This document shows positions 35,344 through 45,325 of a stretch of DNA of 64,000 nt, one piece after another; position 1 is the first letter of the stretch; every line of letters begins with the position of its first letter. The DNA is from Pararhodobacter sp. SW119 (GTDB taxonomy: Bacteria > Pseudomonadota > Alphaproteobacteria > Rhodobacterales > Rhodobacteraceae). Location: the NCBI RefSeq assembly GCF_017811755.1, contig NZ_JADDJF010000018.1, positions 1 to 64,000 on the forward strand. The letters are read 5' to 3'. The notes below the pieces were generated by a model. That model did no database searches. It saw nothing but the letters and a program-made list of their open reading frames with translations, and was not told where the DNA came from. The position numbers and the translations under genes are program-made.

Positions 35344-35580
35344 TCGGCGCAATCTCGTCGCCGGACCCCCTCGGTTCCGGATCGATCCGATCCGACGGCT
35401 GGCCCGCGGCCCGCGCGACCTTCGCCGTCCGCCTTGCAACTTCAGCGGTTTCGATGGCGCAAAAAGCGGGTTTCCGCGCAACGTCGCAACTGTGGCGGGA
35501 ACTGAAGGAACGGCCTCTCCTTCCTGCTGTTGTGTTGCGAAGCCGCCGGACGGCTTCCTGACAACTGAGAGGAAAAGACC

Positions 35581-35829
35581 ATGAAGAAGCATCTTGCAAT
35601 CGCCGCCAGCGTGATCGCTCTTGCCGGCGCGCCGGCCCTGGCCGACAGCCATGACGCTGCCGAGCATGAGTTCCCGCTGACAATGGCAGACTTCATGATG
35701 GCCTATCCGGACGTCACGCCCGAGGAGTTCGAGCAGATCGACACCGATGGCGACGGTCAGGTCTCGGAGGACGAATACAACGAAGCCCGCGAAAGCGGTG
35801 TGATCGGCGACGACGAAAGCGAAGGCTGA
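35581..35829 (+). CDS. Secreted EF-hand protein
   Basis: The 82-residue protein has a signal peptide (MKKHLAIAASVIALAGAPALA, cleavage after ALA). A single clear EF-hand-like loop, DTDGDGQVSEDEY, lies in the acidic mature part. AGAGGAAAAG precedes the ATG, and a terminator-like stem lies 35 bp after the stop. It is probably a periplasmic Ca-binding protein. Confidence 0.8.
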   Translation: MKKHLAIAASVIALAGAPALADSHDAAEHEFPLTMADFMMAYPDVTPEEFEQIDTDGDGQVSEDEYNEARESGVIGDDESEG

Positions 35830-35865
35830 TCACCACACGGTTGCCCGCGCGTCGGGCACCACAGG

Positions 35866-35889
35866 ACGGCGGTGCTCCGGCACCGCCGT
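35866..35889 (+). terminator. Terminator-like stem after EF-hand gene
   Basis: ACGGCGGTGC and GCACCGCCGT form a perfect 10-bp stem with a 4-base loop, followed by the T-poor TCGTCGTTG. Confidence 0.7.
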
Positions 35890-36057
35890 TCGTCGTTGCG
35901 CCCCGACCCGGCGCAGTGCCCGCCTGAAAGGCCCTCCTTTCCGATCTGGTCCCGCCAAAAGGCGCGAACTACGCTGCAACGCGAATCGCGGCACGAACGC
36001 GGAACCGATACAGCAAGGGCCTGATAAGGGACGGGCACCCGGGCGGGCAGGAACCGG

Positions 36058-37260
36058 ATGACAGCGAAAGACGGGCCGGCCTTTCGGCCTTCCTTCCGGC
36101 GATGGCCAGTGATCTCGGCCCTGGGTGTCGTCCAGATCCTGGCCTGGGGCAGTTCCTATTATCTGCTGGCGGTGCTGGCCGCCCCGATCGCCCGGGATAC
36201 CGGCTGGCCGCTGACCTGGATCGTCTTCGGCCTGTCGATCGGGCTGTTCGTGGCGGGCATGGTTTCACCGCGTGTGGGAGAGGCCATTCGCCAGAACGGG
36301 GGCCGGCCTGTCCTGGCGCTGTCGGCCCTTCTTCTCTCGGCGGGACTGCTGACCTTGGCCATCGCCCCGGTGCTGCCGGTCTTCGTCGCCGGCTGGGTGC
36401 TGATCGGGCTCGGCATGGGCGCGGGGCTTTACGATGCGGCCTTCGCCACCTTGGGCGGCCTTTACGGACGCAGCGCACGGCCGGCGATCACGGTCCTCAC
36501 GCTCTGGGGAGGGTTCGCCAGCACGGTCTGCTGGCCGCTCTCGGCGTTTCTGGTCGCGCATCTGGGCTGGCGCGGGGCCTGCGCAGGCTATGCCGCGCTT
36601 CAACTGGCGGTCAGCCTGCCGCTGATCCTGATGGTCCTGCCCCGAAAGATCGCCACACCGCCTGTAACGCCCGGCGCCATGCCCGCGAATGCACGGCTGG
36701 CACCGATGGAGCGGCTGGTCTTCATCCTTCTCATGGCCATCGCGGTGCTGTCCGGGCTGACCGTCACCATCGTCTCGGTCCATCTACTGACCATTCTGCA
36801 GGGCCGCGGCCTGTCACTGGCCGAGGCGGTCGCCCTCGGCGCGCTGATCGGCCCGGCGCAGGTGGCGGCACGGCTGCTGGAAATGGCCAGTGGCGGACGG
36901 CATCATCCGGTCTGGACCCTGGCCGGCGCCACGGGCCTGGCGGCCGCGGGGCTGGGCATGATGGCGCTGGGGCTGCCCTTCGTCGGCGCAGCGATCTTTC
37001 TCTACGGAGCCGGCAACGGCATCTTCTCGATCGCGCGCGGCACGCTGCCGATGGCACTGTTCGGCCCCGACCGCTACGCCCCGATAATGGGGCAGTTGGC
37101 GCGCCCTGCACTAATCGCTCAGGCGCTCGCCCCTTCGGTGGGGGCGGTCCTGCTGTCCGTCGGCGGTGCCGACCTGACGCTGGACACCCTGGGCCTGCTC
37201 GCCCTGCTCAACGTGGTCCTGACGGCGCTCCTGTGGCAGAGCGCACGCGCCTTGCGCTGA
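36058..37260 (+). CDS. MFS transporter
   Basis: The 400-residue protein consists of about twelve hydrophobic helices (for example VVQILAWGSSYYLLAVLAAPIA, LSALLLSAGLLTLAIAPVLPVFVAGW). An RxGExxRxxGGRP loop sits between helices 2 and 3 (MFS signature), and a polar central loop near residue 205. The substrate is not indicated. The stop is followed by a par-site palindrome at 37315-37330 and the end of repA. It stands alone on the plus strand. Confidence 0.88.
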   Translation: MTAKDGPAFRPSFRRWPVISALGVVQILAWGSSYYLLAVLAAPIARDTGWPLTWIVFGLSIGLFVAGMVSPRVGEAIRQNGGRPVLALSALLLSAGLLTLAIAPVLPVFVAGWVLIGLGMGAGLYDAAFATLGGLYGRSARPAITVLTLWGGFASTVCWPLSAFLVAHLGWRGACAGYAALQLAVSLPLILMVLPRKIATPPVTPGAMPANARLAPMERLVFILLMAIAVLSGLTVTIVSVHLLTILQGRGLSLAEAVALGALIGPAQVAARLLEMASGGRHHPVWTLAGATGLAAAGLGMMALGLPFVGAAIFLYGAGNGIFSIARGTLPMALFGPDRYAPIMGQLARPALIAQALAPSVGAVLLSVGGADLTLDTLGLLALLNVVLTALLWQSARALR

Positions 37261-37314
37261 GTGGCAAGCCCGCCCCCCCTGCCCCGCCGCGTCGGCGCGA
37301 TATCGGTTCGGGGT

Positions 37315-37330
37315 GTTTCGCGCGCGAAAC
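37315..37330. other. parS: parS-like palindrome 1
   Basis: GTTTCGCGCGCGAAAC, a perfect 16-bp palindrome between the MFS gene and the repA stop. Exact copies are at 40325, 40397, 41458, 47370 and 54173, with a one-base variant at 45326. It resembles parS (GTTTCACGTGAAAC) with a GC core. Confidence 0.7.
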
Positions 37331-37337
37331 GCCTGCT

Positions 37338-38348
37338 TCACCCCAGACGCTTTTCCAGCCAGCCGAGGAAGGCGCGGTCGGGGTTGCGCAGGCGCCGCCG
37401 GCCCGAGCGCAGCCAGAACCCCTGCCACTCGGCAACAAGCGCATGCACGTCCCAGCCCGCGGCGCGGGTGCGCGCGCGATCCAGCGTGGCCTCGGCCAGA
37501 AGCGGCACGGTGCCCGGCTCGATCACCACGGCGCGCGGGCAGACGCGGAAGATATCGCCCGGCTCCTCGGACAGCGTGTAGTCGGGCAGCGTGTCGGCGA
37601 CGATCATGTCGCGGATCATCTTGCGAAAAACCCGCCGCGGGCTGGCCGAGCCCGACTTCTTCAGGAGCACCTCGAGCGAGACGCGCCATTCGGGCTGGTG
37701 GCCGCAATGCTTGCGCGCCAGTTCGTAGACCCGGCGCTCCAGCGGCTTTCGCAACCGGAAATACTGCCGGCTCAGGGTCAGCACCGACTTCGCCAACACC
37801 GCGCGAAAAAGCCATTCCGACAGCTGCACGGTGACCGAGATCATCCGGCCGCCCTTCGACCGGCGGCGGATCTGCCAGGTCTCGATCATGCCGAAGCCTG
37901 TCGTCACCTCCTCGCCACCGGTCACCACATTGGTGGTGATGCGCGTGCCCGAGAGCCGCTCAAAGGCCTCGCGCAGGCGAGTGTAGCCATCGCCCGAGGT
38001 TTCGCGGTTCGTCGCCACCAGCAGGTCATGGGCCTTCAGGTGCAACACGCGCGCGACGGGCCGGCCGGCGTTCAGCGCCGCCATGAGCTGGCTGATGCAA
38101 TAGATCAGGATGTCCTTGTCGAAGATCGTCGCCAGCCCCTTGACCGACGGCGTCACGGTGATCGCGACGCCGTTGTGGTCGTAGCGCAAGATGCGCCGGT
38201 CGGGCCGGGTGGAGAGCGAGAACATCGGATGCTCCATGCTCGCCAGATCATCCTTGGGCAACGCGCCCAGGATGTCACACAGAAAGAAATCCGCTGTCGG
38301 GTGACGGTCGGGCAGAAGCCCCTGCCCCGCTGCTATCGCCTGGCCCAT
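37338..38348 (-). CDS. repA: Replication initiator protein RepA (RPA-type)
   Basis: The ATG at 38348 gives 336 residues; a GTG at 38447 would extend the frame by 33. The translation has DRHPTADFFLCDI...PKDDLASMEHPMFSLSTRPDRRILRYDHNG, typical of the RPA replication initiators of alphaproteobacterial plasmids. Then come RVLHLKAHDLLVATNR, SGTRITTNVVTGG and RKPLERRVYELARKHCGHQPEW. It should bind the iterons upstream (38521-38586) and open the origin. It is transcribed away from parAB, the standard RepA-parAB arrangement of Rhodobacteraceae plasmids. Confidence 0.87.
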   Translation of the reverse strand: MGQAIAAGQGLLPDRHPTADFFLCDILGALPKDDLASMEHPMFSLSTRPDRRILRYDHNGVAITVTPSVKGLATIFDKDILIYCISQLMAALNAGRPVARVLHLKAHDLLVATNRETSGDGYTRLREAFERLSGTRITTNVVTGGEEVTTGFGMIETWQIRRRSKGGRMISVTVQLSEWLFRAVLAKSVLTLSRQYFRLRKPLERRVYELARKHCGHQPEWRVSLEVLLKKSGSASPRRVFRKMIRDMIVADTLPDYTLSEEPGDIFRVCPRAVVIEPGTVPLLAEATLDRARTRAAGWDVHALVAEWQGFWLRSGRRRLRNPDRAFLGWLEKRLG

Positions 38349-38482
38349 GCCTGCCCTCGTGCCCAAGCCTTGCCGCCCCGTTCCGGGATCTGATCGTGGC
38401 TCTCTGGTCTGCTCGCGGGGCGACTTCGGACCGTGAAATCCGGCCACCCTCTATCGTGGTTTCAGTGACACCGAGCCTAAAG

Positions 38483-38586
38483 TTATCCACAGCCTGCGTC
38501 CAGCCTGGAATGACCGAAGGATCGGGGGTTCGGAATCGTTTCTTCGGGGGATCCGATTCACCCTATCGGGGGTTCGGATTCACTGC
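38483..38586. other. oriV: Replication origin: DnaA box plus three 22-bp iterons
   Basis: TTATCCACA at 38483-38491 is a perfect DnaA box. Three head-to-tail iterons of 22 bp lie at 38521-38542, 38543-38564 and 38565-38586, with core TCGGGGGTTCGGA-TC (copy 2 has ATCCG in the middle). The following 240 bp up to parA is AT-richer with short repeats, as for a melting region. RepA is the likely iteron binder. Confidence 0.85.
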
Positions 38587-38904
38587 CCTTCCGACCAGTA
38601 GGTTCAACCGCTTGGGAAACAAGCCATATCCAAAGAACCCAGAAGGCTGTAACTAATGAAATAACTGGAAACTAACTGGGAAGAAATCTGCGACACGCCT
38701 GACGCACCATCGGTCATACCCTCCCACAGCCTGAAATTGCTGAGAAAAAGCAGTGATGTGCGGAAAATGCTTCCGGGTGCTGCGAATCGTGATATGCTGT
38801 GAAAAACACGATACATGACCGGATCGAACGGTCGGGACATCGAGCAACCGGCAAAAAGGGCGGCACCAGAACCGGGCCGCCTAAACACCGGACAGGAGGC
38901 GGGC

Positions 38905-40281
38905 ATGGCAGAGGTGCCGTCCTATTTCAACATCGCGCCCGACCAGGCGATGGCCGCGCTTGACGCGCCGACGACCTCGGCCGGCTTTGCAGCCATCGCA
39001 GAAGCCTGCGCGCGCGGACGGGCGGACCTAGCCGGCCGGGGGCTGGATGCGCGCGGCGAGCGCGTACTCCGGCGCTTCTCGACCTGGGAAATCACGCGCT
39101 ACCTGATCCCTGTCGCGCCGGCCCATTTCCGCCGGGTGCTGCGCGCCAACCCCGAGCTGCCGCAAGGCCTGAGCCAGACCGAAGGCGGCGCGAAATGGTT
39201 CACCCTCGACGAGGTGCTGCGCCTGCGGGCCCACTTCGCCGCGGAGGGATCGCGCGCCAAGGAGTACCTGCCCTACCGGCCCCAGGGCCTGCCCGCGAAG
39301 ATCGTGGCGGTCGCCAACTTCAAGGGTGGCGTCGGCAAGACGTCGACCGCGGCGCATCTGGCGATGTCGGCGGCGCTGGATGGCTACCGGGTGCTCGTCG
39401 TCGATCTGGACAGCCAGGGGTCGATGACCTCGATCTTCGGGGGGCAGGTCGCCGACGAATGGGGCACGGTCTTTCCGCTGCTGGCCCGCCACTACGCCCG
39501 GCATCTGCGCGAGGCCAACCAGGCGCGGCTCGAGCGCGGCGAGAATCCGCAACCGCTGGACGACACGCTGGCCGAAGCGCTGAAGATCACCGCCGGCGAT
39601 CTGATCCGGCCCACCCACTGGCCGACCATCGACCTGATCGGCGCGCAGCTGAACCTCTACTGGGCCGAATTCCAGATCCCGGTCTGGCGGATGGCGGCGC
39701 GCGGCTGGAAACTCTGGGACGCGCTGACCGAGAGCCTGGAGGCCGATGGCGTCCTGGACCGCTACGACGTGATCTTCGTCGACACCCCCCCTGCCCTTGG
39801 CTATCTGACGATCAATGGCCTCGCCGCGGCCGACATCCTGCTGGTCCCGTTCGGCGCCTCGTTTCTGGAATTCGACTCGACCGGGCGCTTCTTCGACATG
39901 CTGCATTCGACCTTTGCGAGCATCGAGGAGGCCGAAAACATGGCCGCCCGCGCGCTGGGAACCGAAGGCCTGCGGTTCGAGTGGGACGCGGTGCGCGCCG
40001 TGCTGACGCGCTACGACGCCAACCAGCAGGGCGAGCTGGCGGCGCTGATCCAGGCCTATCTCGGGCGCACGCTCTCGCCCTCGCGGCAGGAATTCACCGC
40101 GCTCATCGGTCAGGCCGGCGAGCAGGTCTCGGGCATCTACGAGGCCGACTACCGCGACTTCAACCGCGACACCTATGCGCGCGGCCGGGAAACCTTTGAT
40201 GAAACCTATGCTGCTTTCAAGAAGCTGCTGGTCGGCGTCTGGCGGCGCGACGAACTGGCGGCAAGGGCGGCCGCGGAATGA
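38905..40281 (+). CDS. parA: ParA partition ATPase
   Basis: The ATG at 38905 follows CAGGAGGCGGGC and gives 458 residues; an upstream in-frame ATG at 38815 has no ribosome site. It has a 110-residue N-terminal helix-turn-helix part (LDEVLRLRAHFA), then the deviant Walker A NFKGGVGKTSTA (residues 138-149), LVVDLDSQGSMTSIFG, and Walker B VIFVDTPPALG. This type-Ia ParA binds DNA through its N-terminus and probably represses the operon. It is 149 bp ahead of parB, with two parS-like palindromes in the gap. Confidence 0.93.
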   Translation: MAEVPSYFNIAPDQAMAALDAPTTSAGFAAIAEACARGRADLAGRGLDARGERVLRRFSTWEITRYLIPVAPAHFRRVLRANPELPQGLSQTEGGAKWFTLDEVLRLRAHFAAEGSRAKEYLPYRPQGLPAKIVAVANFKGGVGKTSTAAHLAMSAALDGYRVLVVDLDSQGSMTSIFGGQVADEWGTVFPLLARHYARHLREANQARLERGENPQPLDDTLAEALKITAGDLIRPTHWPTIDLIGAQLNLYWAEFQIPVWRMAARGWKLWDALTESLEADGVLDRYDVIFVDTPPALGYLTINGLAAADILLVPFGASFLEFDSTGRFFDMLHSTFASIEEAENMAARALGTEGLRFEWDAVRAVLTRYDANQQGELAALIQAYLGRTLSPSRQEFTALIGQAGEQVSGIYEADYRDFNRDTYARGRETFDETYAAFKKLLVGVWRRDELAARAAAE

Positions 40282-40324
40282 GGAGGTCAGGCATGGACGA
40301 AATGGGCGGGAACGGGACGGGCAT

Positions 40325-40340
40325 GTTTCGCGCGCGAAAC
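40325..40340. other. parS: parS-like palindrome 2
   Basis: GTTTCGCGCGCGAAAC, in the 149-bp parA-parB gap. Confidence 0.75.
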
Positions 40341-40396
40341 GGCACGACTGCTTTTAAGGTGGTTTGCCAATGGGACGCGGGTCCCCGGCGCGCGGT

Positions 40397-40412
40397 GTTT
40401 CGCGCGCGAAAC
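40397..40412. other. parS: parS-like palindrome 3
   Basis: GTTTCGCGCGCGAAAC, 72 bp after copy 2 and 18 bp ahead of the parB start. Two copies between parA and parB are the strongest sign that this is the ParB target. Confidence 0.75.
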
Positions 40413-40430
40413 GCAGGCAGGGTCTGAGCC

Positions 40431-41432
40431 ATGGCCAAGCGTCGTCGCCTGACCGCCGCGCCCCTGCTCGCCGGATCCCCACCCGCCGAAGCGGCCGCCC
40501 CGATCCCCCTGCGCCGTCCGCCGATCGCCGAAGTGGCCGGCGAGGCGGCCGCGACCTCGGCGCTCGCCGACATGGCGCAACGGTTCGAACGCGCGCGGAC
40601 CGAGGGACGCATGATCCAGTCCCTGCCGCTGGATGCGATCGAGACCGACTGGCTGGTCCGTGACCGGCTGAGGATCGAGGACGAGGGGCAGGCGGCGCTG
40701 ATCGCCTCGATCCGGGCGCGCGGCCAGCAGGTCCCCGTCGAGGTGGTGGACCTCGGCGACGGGCGCTACGGCCTGATCTCGGGTTGGCGGCGGATCGCGG
40801 CGTTGAGATCGCTGCACGAGGAGACCGACGAGGCGCGTTTCGACGCCGCGCTCGCCATCCTGCGTCGGCCCGCCGATGCCCCCGAGGCCTATCTGGCGAT
40901 GGTCGAGGAGAACGAGATCCGCGCCGGGCTTTCCTATTACGAGCGCGCCCGCATCGTCGCCCGCGCCGTCGAGGCCGGGGTCTTTCCCGGCGACACGGCG
41001 GCGCTTCAGGCACTCTTCGCCGCCGCCTCGCGACCCCGCCGGTCCAAGATCGGCTCGTTTCTGCGCATCGTGCGGGAACTGGATGCGGCGCTACGCTTTC
41101 CCGCCGCGATCCCCGAGCGGTTGGGGCTGCGGCTGTCGGCCGCGCTGGCCGAGGATCCGGACCTTGGCGCGCGCATCACCGGCGAACTGGGCCAGAACCC
41201 GCCCGAAAGCGCCGAGGCGGAACTTGCGCGCCTCTCCCGTCTTGCCGCGCCTGCCCCAAGAACCCCCCCTGGCCAAACCCGGAAGCCGGCGGGGTCCGCG
41301 ACCGAACCATCGGCGCAAACGCCCATCGTCACCTACGAGCCCGAACGCGGCCGCATAACCCTCACCGGTTCGGGTATCGACGCCGCGCTGGCCCGCCGGC
41401 TGCGCACCTGGCTGAGCGACGGGCAGGGCTGA
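40431..41432 (+). CDS. parB: ParB partition protein
   Basis: The 333-residue protein has a basic N-terminus, then IETDWLVRDRLRIED, IRARGQQVPVEVVDLGDGRYGLISGWRRIAALR (the ParB/Srx CTP-binding fold, with GWRRIAAL as its arginine-rich motif), and MVEENEIRAGLSYYERARIVARAVEAG (ENEIR-x-x-LS-x-x-ERA). An HTH follows near residues 170-210, with PRRSKIGSFLRIVREL. It would load at parS-like sites and act with ParA. A GC-rich, less conserved C-terminus ends in a possible dimer helix. Confidence 0.92.
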   Translation: MAKRRRLTAAPLLAGSPPAEAAAPIPLRRPPIAEVAGEAAATSALADMAQRFERARTEGRMIQSLPLDAIETDWLVRDRLRIEDEGQAALIASIRARGQQVPVEVVDLGDGRYGLISGWRRIAALRSLHEETDEARFDAALAILRRPADAPEAYLAMVEENEIRAGLSYYERARIVARAVEAGVFPGDTAALQALFAAASRPRRSKIGSFLRIVRELDAALRFPAAIPERLGLRLSAALAEDPDLGARITGELGQNPPESAEAELARLSRLAAPAPRTPPGQTRKPAGSATEPSAQTPIVTYEPERGRITLTGSGIDAALARRLRTWLSDGQG

Positions 41433-41457
41433 CACGCGGACGACGGACGGGCAGGGC

Positions 41458-41473
41458 GTTTCGCGCGCGAAAC
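41458..41473. other. parS: parS-like palindrome 4
   Basis: GTTTCGCGCGCGAAAC, 25 bp after parB. Confidence 0.75.
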
Positions 41474-41510
41474 GGTTTCGTCGCGGTTCTCGCGTCGTCA
41501 GGCGGCGCCG

Positions 41511-43124
41511 CTATTCGGGGATGAACCGGGGCAGGGCGGGGATGGTCTGGCGCATGAACTCCTGCAGGCGGGCATCGGCCGCGCCCTCGGGTTCGGACGG
41601 GTCGATCGGGGTGATGAAGCGCACGATCGCGCCGTCGGTGCGGTCGATCATCAGGCTGTCGTAGACCACGGTCATCTTCGCCACGAAGTCGTTGGTGATG
41701 CGCCGCCCGCGCTGTTCGAACCAGTAATAGACCAGCTGTTCTTCCATCCCCTTGCGGATGACCGCGCGGTTGACCGCGAAATCGCCGAAGGGCGTGGCGG
41801 ACATGTCCAGCGGATGGTTCTCGAAACTGGCGATCTCCCAGCCGCCGGCGGGCAGGCAGACCTCGGGCGAGTGGATGCCCGAGCCGCCGGTCTGTTCGTC
41901 GTAATAGGCCACGAAGAGGTTGATCCGCTCGCCGCTTGCGGGGTTGGCGAAATGCATGTCCATGTAGTCGGTCGCCCCGAGCACCCGTTCGATGCCGGGA
42001 TCGAGGAAGGCCTGCCGCCCGCGCCATTCGCCCACGTCGCGCGGGAAGATCGAGAAGGGGTCGCGGTCGGGGCGGATCGGATCGCTGCCGGTCTCGATCA
42101 GCTGGACCGCCGAGGCGCCCATGGTCAGCATAGCGGCCAGCGCCAGCCCCAGCGAGGCCCGGATGCCGAGCCCCCGCGCCGCGATCCCGCCCAGGCCCTG
42201 AGTGTCCAGGTCGATCGCGCGGCTGAGCGGCAGCGGGTTTGGAGTCAGCCGTTGCAGCGCGATCGCCACCAGGAACAGGATGCCAATGCAGGTGATGAAG
42301 ATCACCCAGCCCTCGAAGGCGTGAAGGAAGCCCTCGGCATGTTCGATCCCGTAGGAATTGACGAGGATCGCGATCATCCCGATGCGGAAGGAATTCATCA
42401 GCACCGTCAGGGGGGCGGCCAGCAGGAACAGGAAGACCTTGTGCCACATCGGCCCGCGATAGAGGATCGCGAAGAGATAGGTGAACGACAGGATCGGGAA
42501 GAGGTATTGCAGCCCGGCGCAGGCCTCGGCCACCTGCAGCTTGTAAACGCCGAGGTCGATGACGTTGCCTTCCAGGAAGACCGGAATGCCCATCAGACGG
42601 ACGAACAGCACCCCGATCTCGGACGACACGCCCTGCAGGAAGATGATCAGCTTGAAATAGACGAAGGTCGGCAGCGGCAGCATGAAGATCAGGTGGAAGA
42701 CTGGCAACTGGTGGCGCCGTCCGCGGTCCCAGCCGAAGACCGTCAGCACCACGCCGCCCACCCAGAGGATCAGCCCGTAGGTCACCAGGTCGTTGATCCG
42801 CGTCAGGTTCCCGGCCATCGCCACGGCGAGGCCCAGAAACACGACCGCCAGTCCCTGCCAGCGTTGTGCCAGCCCCATCGCGGGCAATTGCGGAGGGGGC
42901 GGTGCCCCCCGCAACTCGCGCAGGAAGAGGAAAAGCGAGATGGCGGGGATCAGCCAGCCGTGGCTGTATTCCGGCGTCGACCAGGCCCGGACGAGCGAGC
43001 GGAACCCGTCCCAGAAGACCGGCAGCGAGGCGACGACGAGGCCCAGGAACAGCGCCACGCCGAGCGGATTGAAGGCCACGGACCCGCCGCGCGGGAATCG
43101 GGTCAGCGTGTCAGAAAACGACAT
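41511..43124 (-). CDS. xrtD: Exosortase D fused to EpsI domain (VPLPA-CTERM-specific)
   Basis: The 537-residue protein has an N-terminal integral-membrane exosortase domain with the invariant Cys in [11 protein letters not shown] (Cys202), the Arg in NSFRIGM (Arg247) and His in GFLHAFEGW (His268). This is the transpeptidase-like triad that cleaves sorting signals. A C-terminal EpsI-like domain (from about residue 330) has [12 protein letters not shown] and ITNDFVAKM. Its expected substrates are the proteins at 60392-61504 and 10233-10976. It is read toward parB, separate from both EPS clusters. Confidence 0.92.
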   Translation of the reverse strand: MSFSDTLTRFPRGGSVAFNPLGVALFLGLVVASLPVFWDGFRSLVRAWSTPEYSHGWLIPAISLFLFLRELRGAPPPPQLPAMGLAQRWQGLAVVFLGLAVAMAGNLTRINDLVTYGLILWVGGVVLTVFGWDRGRRHQLPVFHLIFMLPLPTFVYFKLIIFLQGVSSEIGVLFVRLMGIPVFLEGNVIDLGVYKLQVAEACAGLQYLFPILSFTYLFAILYRGPMWHKVFLFLLAAPLTVLMNSFRIGMIAILVNSYGIEHAEGFLHAFEGWVIFITCIGILFLVAIALQRLTPNPLPLSRAIDLDTQGLGGIAARGLGIRASLGLALAAMLTMGASAVQLIETGSDPIRPDRDPFSIFPRDVGEWRGRQAFLDPGIERVLGATDYMDMHFANPASGERINLFVAYYDEQTGGSGIHSPEVCLPAGGWEIASFENHPLDMSATPFGDFAVNRAVIRKGMEEQLVYYWFEQRGRRITNDFVAKMTVVYDSLMIDRTDGAIVRFITPIDPSEPEGAADARLQEFMRQTIPALPRFIPE

Positions 43125-43459
43125 CGTCGAAACACCACTTTCTTCATCGACGCCGTCCGGTTTCCCGCGGGCATCGGAACCAAATCTGATCGTTTCCTAC
43201 CGCAACGGCCTGATCGATGCGACAGATTCCTCCATGGGATCACGCAAATGACACTGTCGGCTTAATTATTCGCGCCCGGATTCCGTTCAGGGTTGTGAAG
43301 TGCCAGGACTGGTTCGCGCGGTGGGTGAAGGGGGCGCCGCGTCCTCGCGCGCTCCTCGGGTGGCCGAGGACCGGGAGCGGTGCGCACCGAGCCGGGGTAC
43401 AGAAGTTCGACAGCAAAACCGATAAGTGTATGATTTAACTATGTCCGGATAGACCATTT
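43125..43459. other. Gap between xrtD and insertion sequence
   Basis: No gene is supported. It includes the xrtD promoter region and an AT-rich patch (43400-43460). A hairpin-like CGCTCC...GGAGCG stretch lies near 43350. Confidence 0.35.
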
Positions 43460-45191
43460 TGTGACTACACGTCGGCCGTTAGCTGGGTTTGGGCAGGTTC
43501 AGGGTGTCGAAAAGCTCCAGTTGTTCTGGCGTTGTTGTCGATAGGCCGTCGACCATGCTCTGTCCGATCCTTGCCCTGTGCATCTGGATGCGCGCGAGCA
43601 TGTCGAGGGCGGTGCGCGGGCTGGCGCTGTGGCCCTTGACCTTCATGCGCATGCGCATGACCCGCCAGAGGACGAGGGCGAGGAAGCAGATCAGCGCATG
43701 GGCGCGGATGCGCTCCGGCAGGCGGTGGTGGACCGGGGCGATCTCGATGTCTGATTTCAAGACGCGAAAGCCGCGCTCGATATCGGCGAGCGCCTTGTAG
43801 TGCGCGACGGCCTCCGCTGGGGTCAGGTCTGGGGCGTTGGTGATCAGCGCGAGCTTGCCGTCGAAGAGTGCGGCTTCGGCGATGGCATCCTCGTCGACGC
43901 TGTAGCTGAAACGGTCGGCCTGGAGGTCGGCTTTCAGGAAGCGGGTGAGTTCCGCCTCGGCGACCGCGCGGGTGAACCGGCTGTAGGCGCCACGGTCCGA
44001 GGCGCGGCGGCCGCGGGCGGTCTGGCCGTCGTCCTGGGCATCGAGTTTCTTGACCATCTTGCCGGCCATGTCCTCAAGTGCGGTGATGCGGGCATGGCGC
44101 CGATCGGATTGCTCGGCGGCGCGCAGGGGATCATGAGCGACGATCAGGCGGTGGCCGGCGAAGGTGCTTTCGGCCAGGCCTTCTTCATCGAAGGGGAGTC
44201 CCCTGAAAGTCCCCACGAGTTCCGCGTAGCGCCGCGCCGGCACGGCGAGGATGAACTCCAGCCGGCGGCTGCCCCGCTCTGCCAGGGCAGTCAGCTCGCC
44301 GATGTTCTCAAGGCTCAGCAGCCCGCGGTCAGCCACGAGGATCACGCGCTGGATCGGGAAGCGCTCCAGCACCGTTGTCAGCATGGCCTGCAACGTCTTC
44401 GTCTCCGCCACGTTGCCCGGGTGGACGGTGTGCATGAGCGGCAGCCCCTCGGCAGTCTGCACCACGCCGAGCACGAACTGCCGGGCGATGCCGCCGATCT
44501 CCTTGTTCATGCCGAAGGCGCGGATGTCGTCCTCGACTGCGCCTTCCCCGTGGATGCGCACGGTGGTCAGGTCGTAGAAGACGATCGACAGGTCCTGATC
44601 CACCAGCGGTCGGATCTGTTTGGCCAGTTCCATCTCGACCCGTTCGGCATGGTCCATCAGCGCGTCCATCGCGCGCAGGAGATGCTGGTGGGTCACGGCG
44701 TCGGGCATGGCCGGCATCGCGACGGTCTCCAGCCAGCGCAGGCAGCCCAACTTCGAGTCCGGCGCGCACAACCGGTTGAACACCATGGCCCGGATGAGGG
44801 CCTCGACGTCGAGCTTGCGCTTGCCGGAGCGCAAGCTTCGGCTGAGTGCCCGATCGAAGCCAAGATCCTTCCAGAGTTCGTGCAGAGCGAAGACGTCGCC
44901 ATAGGCGCGTGCCGGCTCATGGGTGATCTCAAGCTTGGCGGGCTCCTCGCGTCCGGCCGCACGACAGAGCCCTCGGATCAGAGCATCGAGCTGGCTGCCA
45001 TCCTTATCGTCGAGGCGCCCGAGATTGGCCACGACACGATGCCGCGGCTTGCCCGCTTCGTTGCGGAAGGACTCGACAATCTGAAGATAGCGTCGCCCTC
45101 CGCTCTCGTTGATGCGCACGAACATGCCTACAAATTGCCACGCAAACCCTAACCATGCAAGAGCATGAATGAGCCATTCGTGTGACTACAC
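43460..45191 (-). mobile_element. IS1634-family insertion sequence
   Basis: The transposase gene is bracketed by TGTGACTACAC at 43460-43470 and again, in the same orientation, at 45181-45191. Whether these are target duplications or part of the ends cannot be settled; no long terminal inverted repeat is clear by eye. The insertion separates xrtD from the DUF892 gene. Confidence 0.65.
43479..45125 (-). CDS. IS1634-family transposase
   Basis: The 548-residue protein has the IS4/IS1634-type DDE layout: FYDLTTVRI for the first Asp, ILVADRGLLSLENI for the second, and DIERGFRVLKSDIEIAPVHHRLPERIRAHALICFLALVL for the Glu-containing YREK-like region. The frame is intact and the length normal, so the element may be active. 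It starts MFVRINESGGRRYLQIVES, typical of the family. Confidence 0.92.
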   Translation of the reverse strand: MFVRINESGGRRYLQIVESFRNEAGKPRHRVVANLGRLDDKDGSQLDALIRGLCRAAGREEPAKLEITHEPARAYGDVFALHELWKDLGFDRALSRSLRSGKRKLDVEALIRAMVFNRLCAPDSKLGCLRWLETVAMPAMPDAVTHQHLLRAMDALMDHAERVEMELAKQIRPLVDQDLSIVFYDLTTVRIHGEGAVEDDIRAFGMNKEIGGIARQFVLGVVQTAEGLPLMHTVHPGNVAETKTLQAMLTTVLERFPIQRVILVADRGLLSLENIGELTALAERGSRRLEFILAVPARRYAELVGTFRGLPFDEEGLAESTFAGHRLIVAHDPLRAAEQSDRRHARITALEDMAGKMVKKLDAQDDGQTARGRRASDRGAYSRFTRAVAEAELTRFLKADLQADRFSYSVDEDAIAEAALFDGKLALITNAPDLTPAEAVAHYKALADIERGFRVLKSDIEIAPVHHRLPERIRAHALICFLALVLWRVMRMRMKVKGHSASPRTALDMLARIQMHRARIGQSMVDGLSTTTPEQLELFDTLNLPKPS

Positions 45192-45325
45192 AAGATTCAC
45201 ATCATGGCTCATCTAACCTATTGAACGGATTCTCTCAGGCATCGCAAATCGCGCCCAATCGAAGGCGATTTTGTCGAACTTCGGGGGGTAATGGCGGGGA
45301 TCGCGGAAGAGTGCCGCAGGGGGGC

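Noticed and set aside
35340-35561. A 73-codon frame overlapping the invertase stop
   Set aside because: No motif, no ribosome site beyond the overlap, and mixed codon use.
36102-38393. A 763-codon plus-strand frame over the MFS and repA genes
   Set aside because: Shadow of two real genes on opposite strands.
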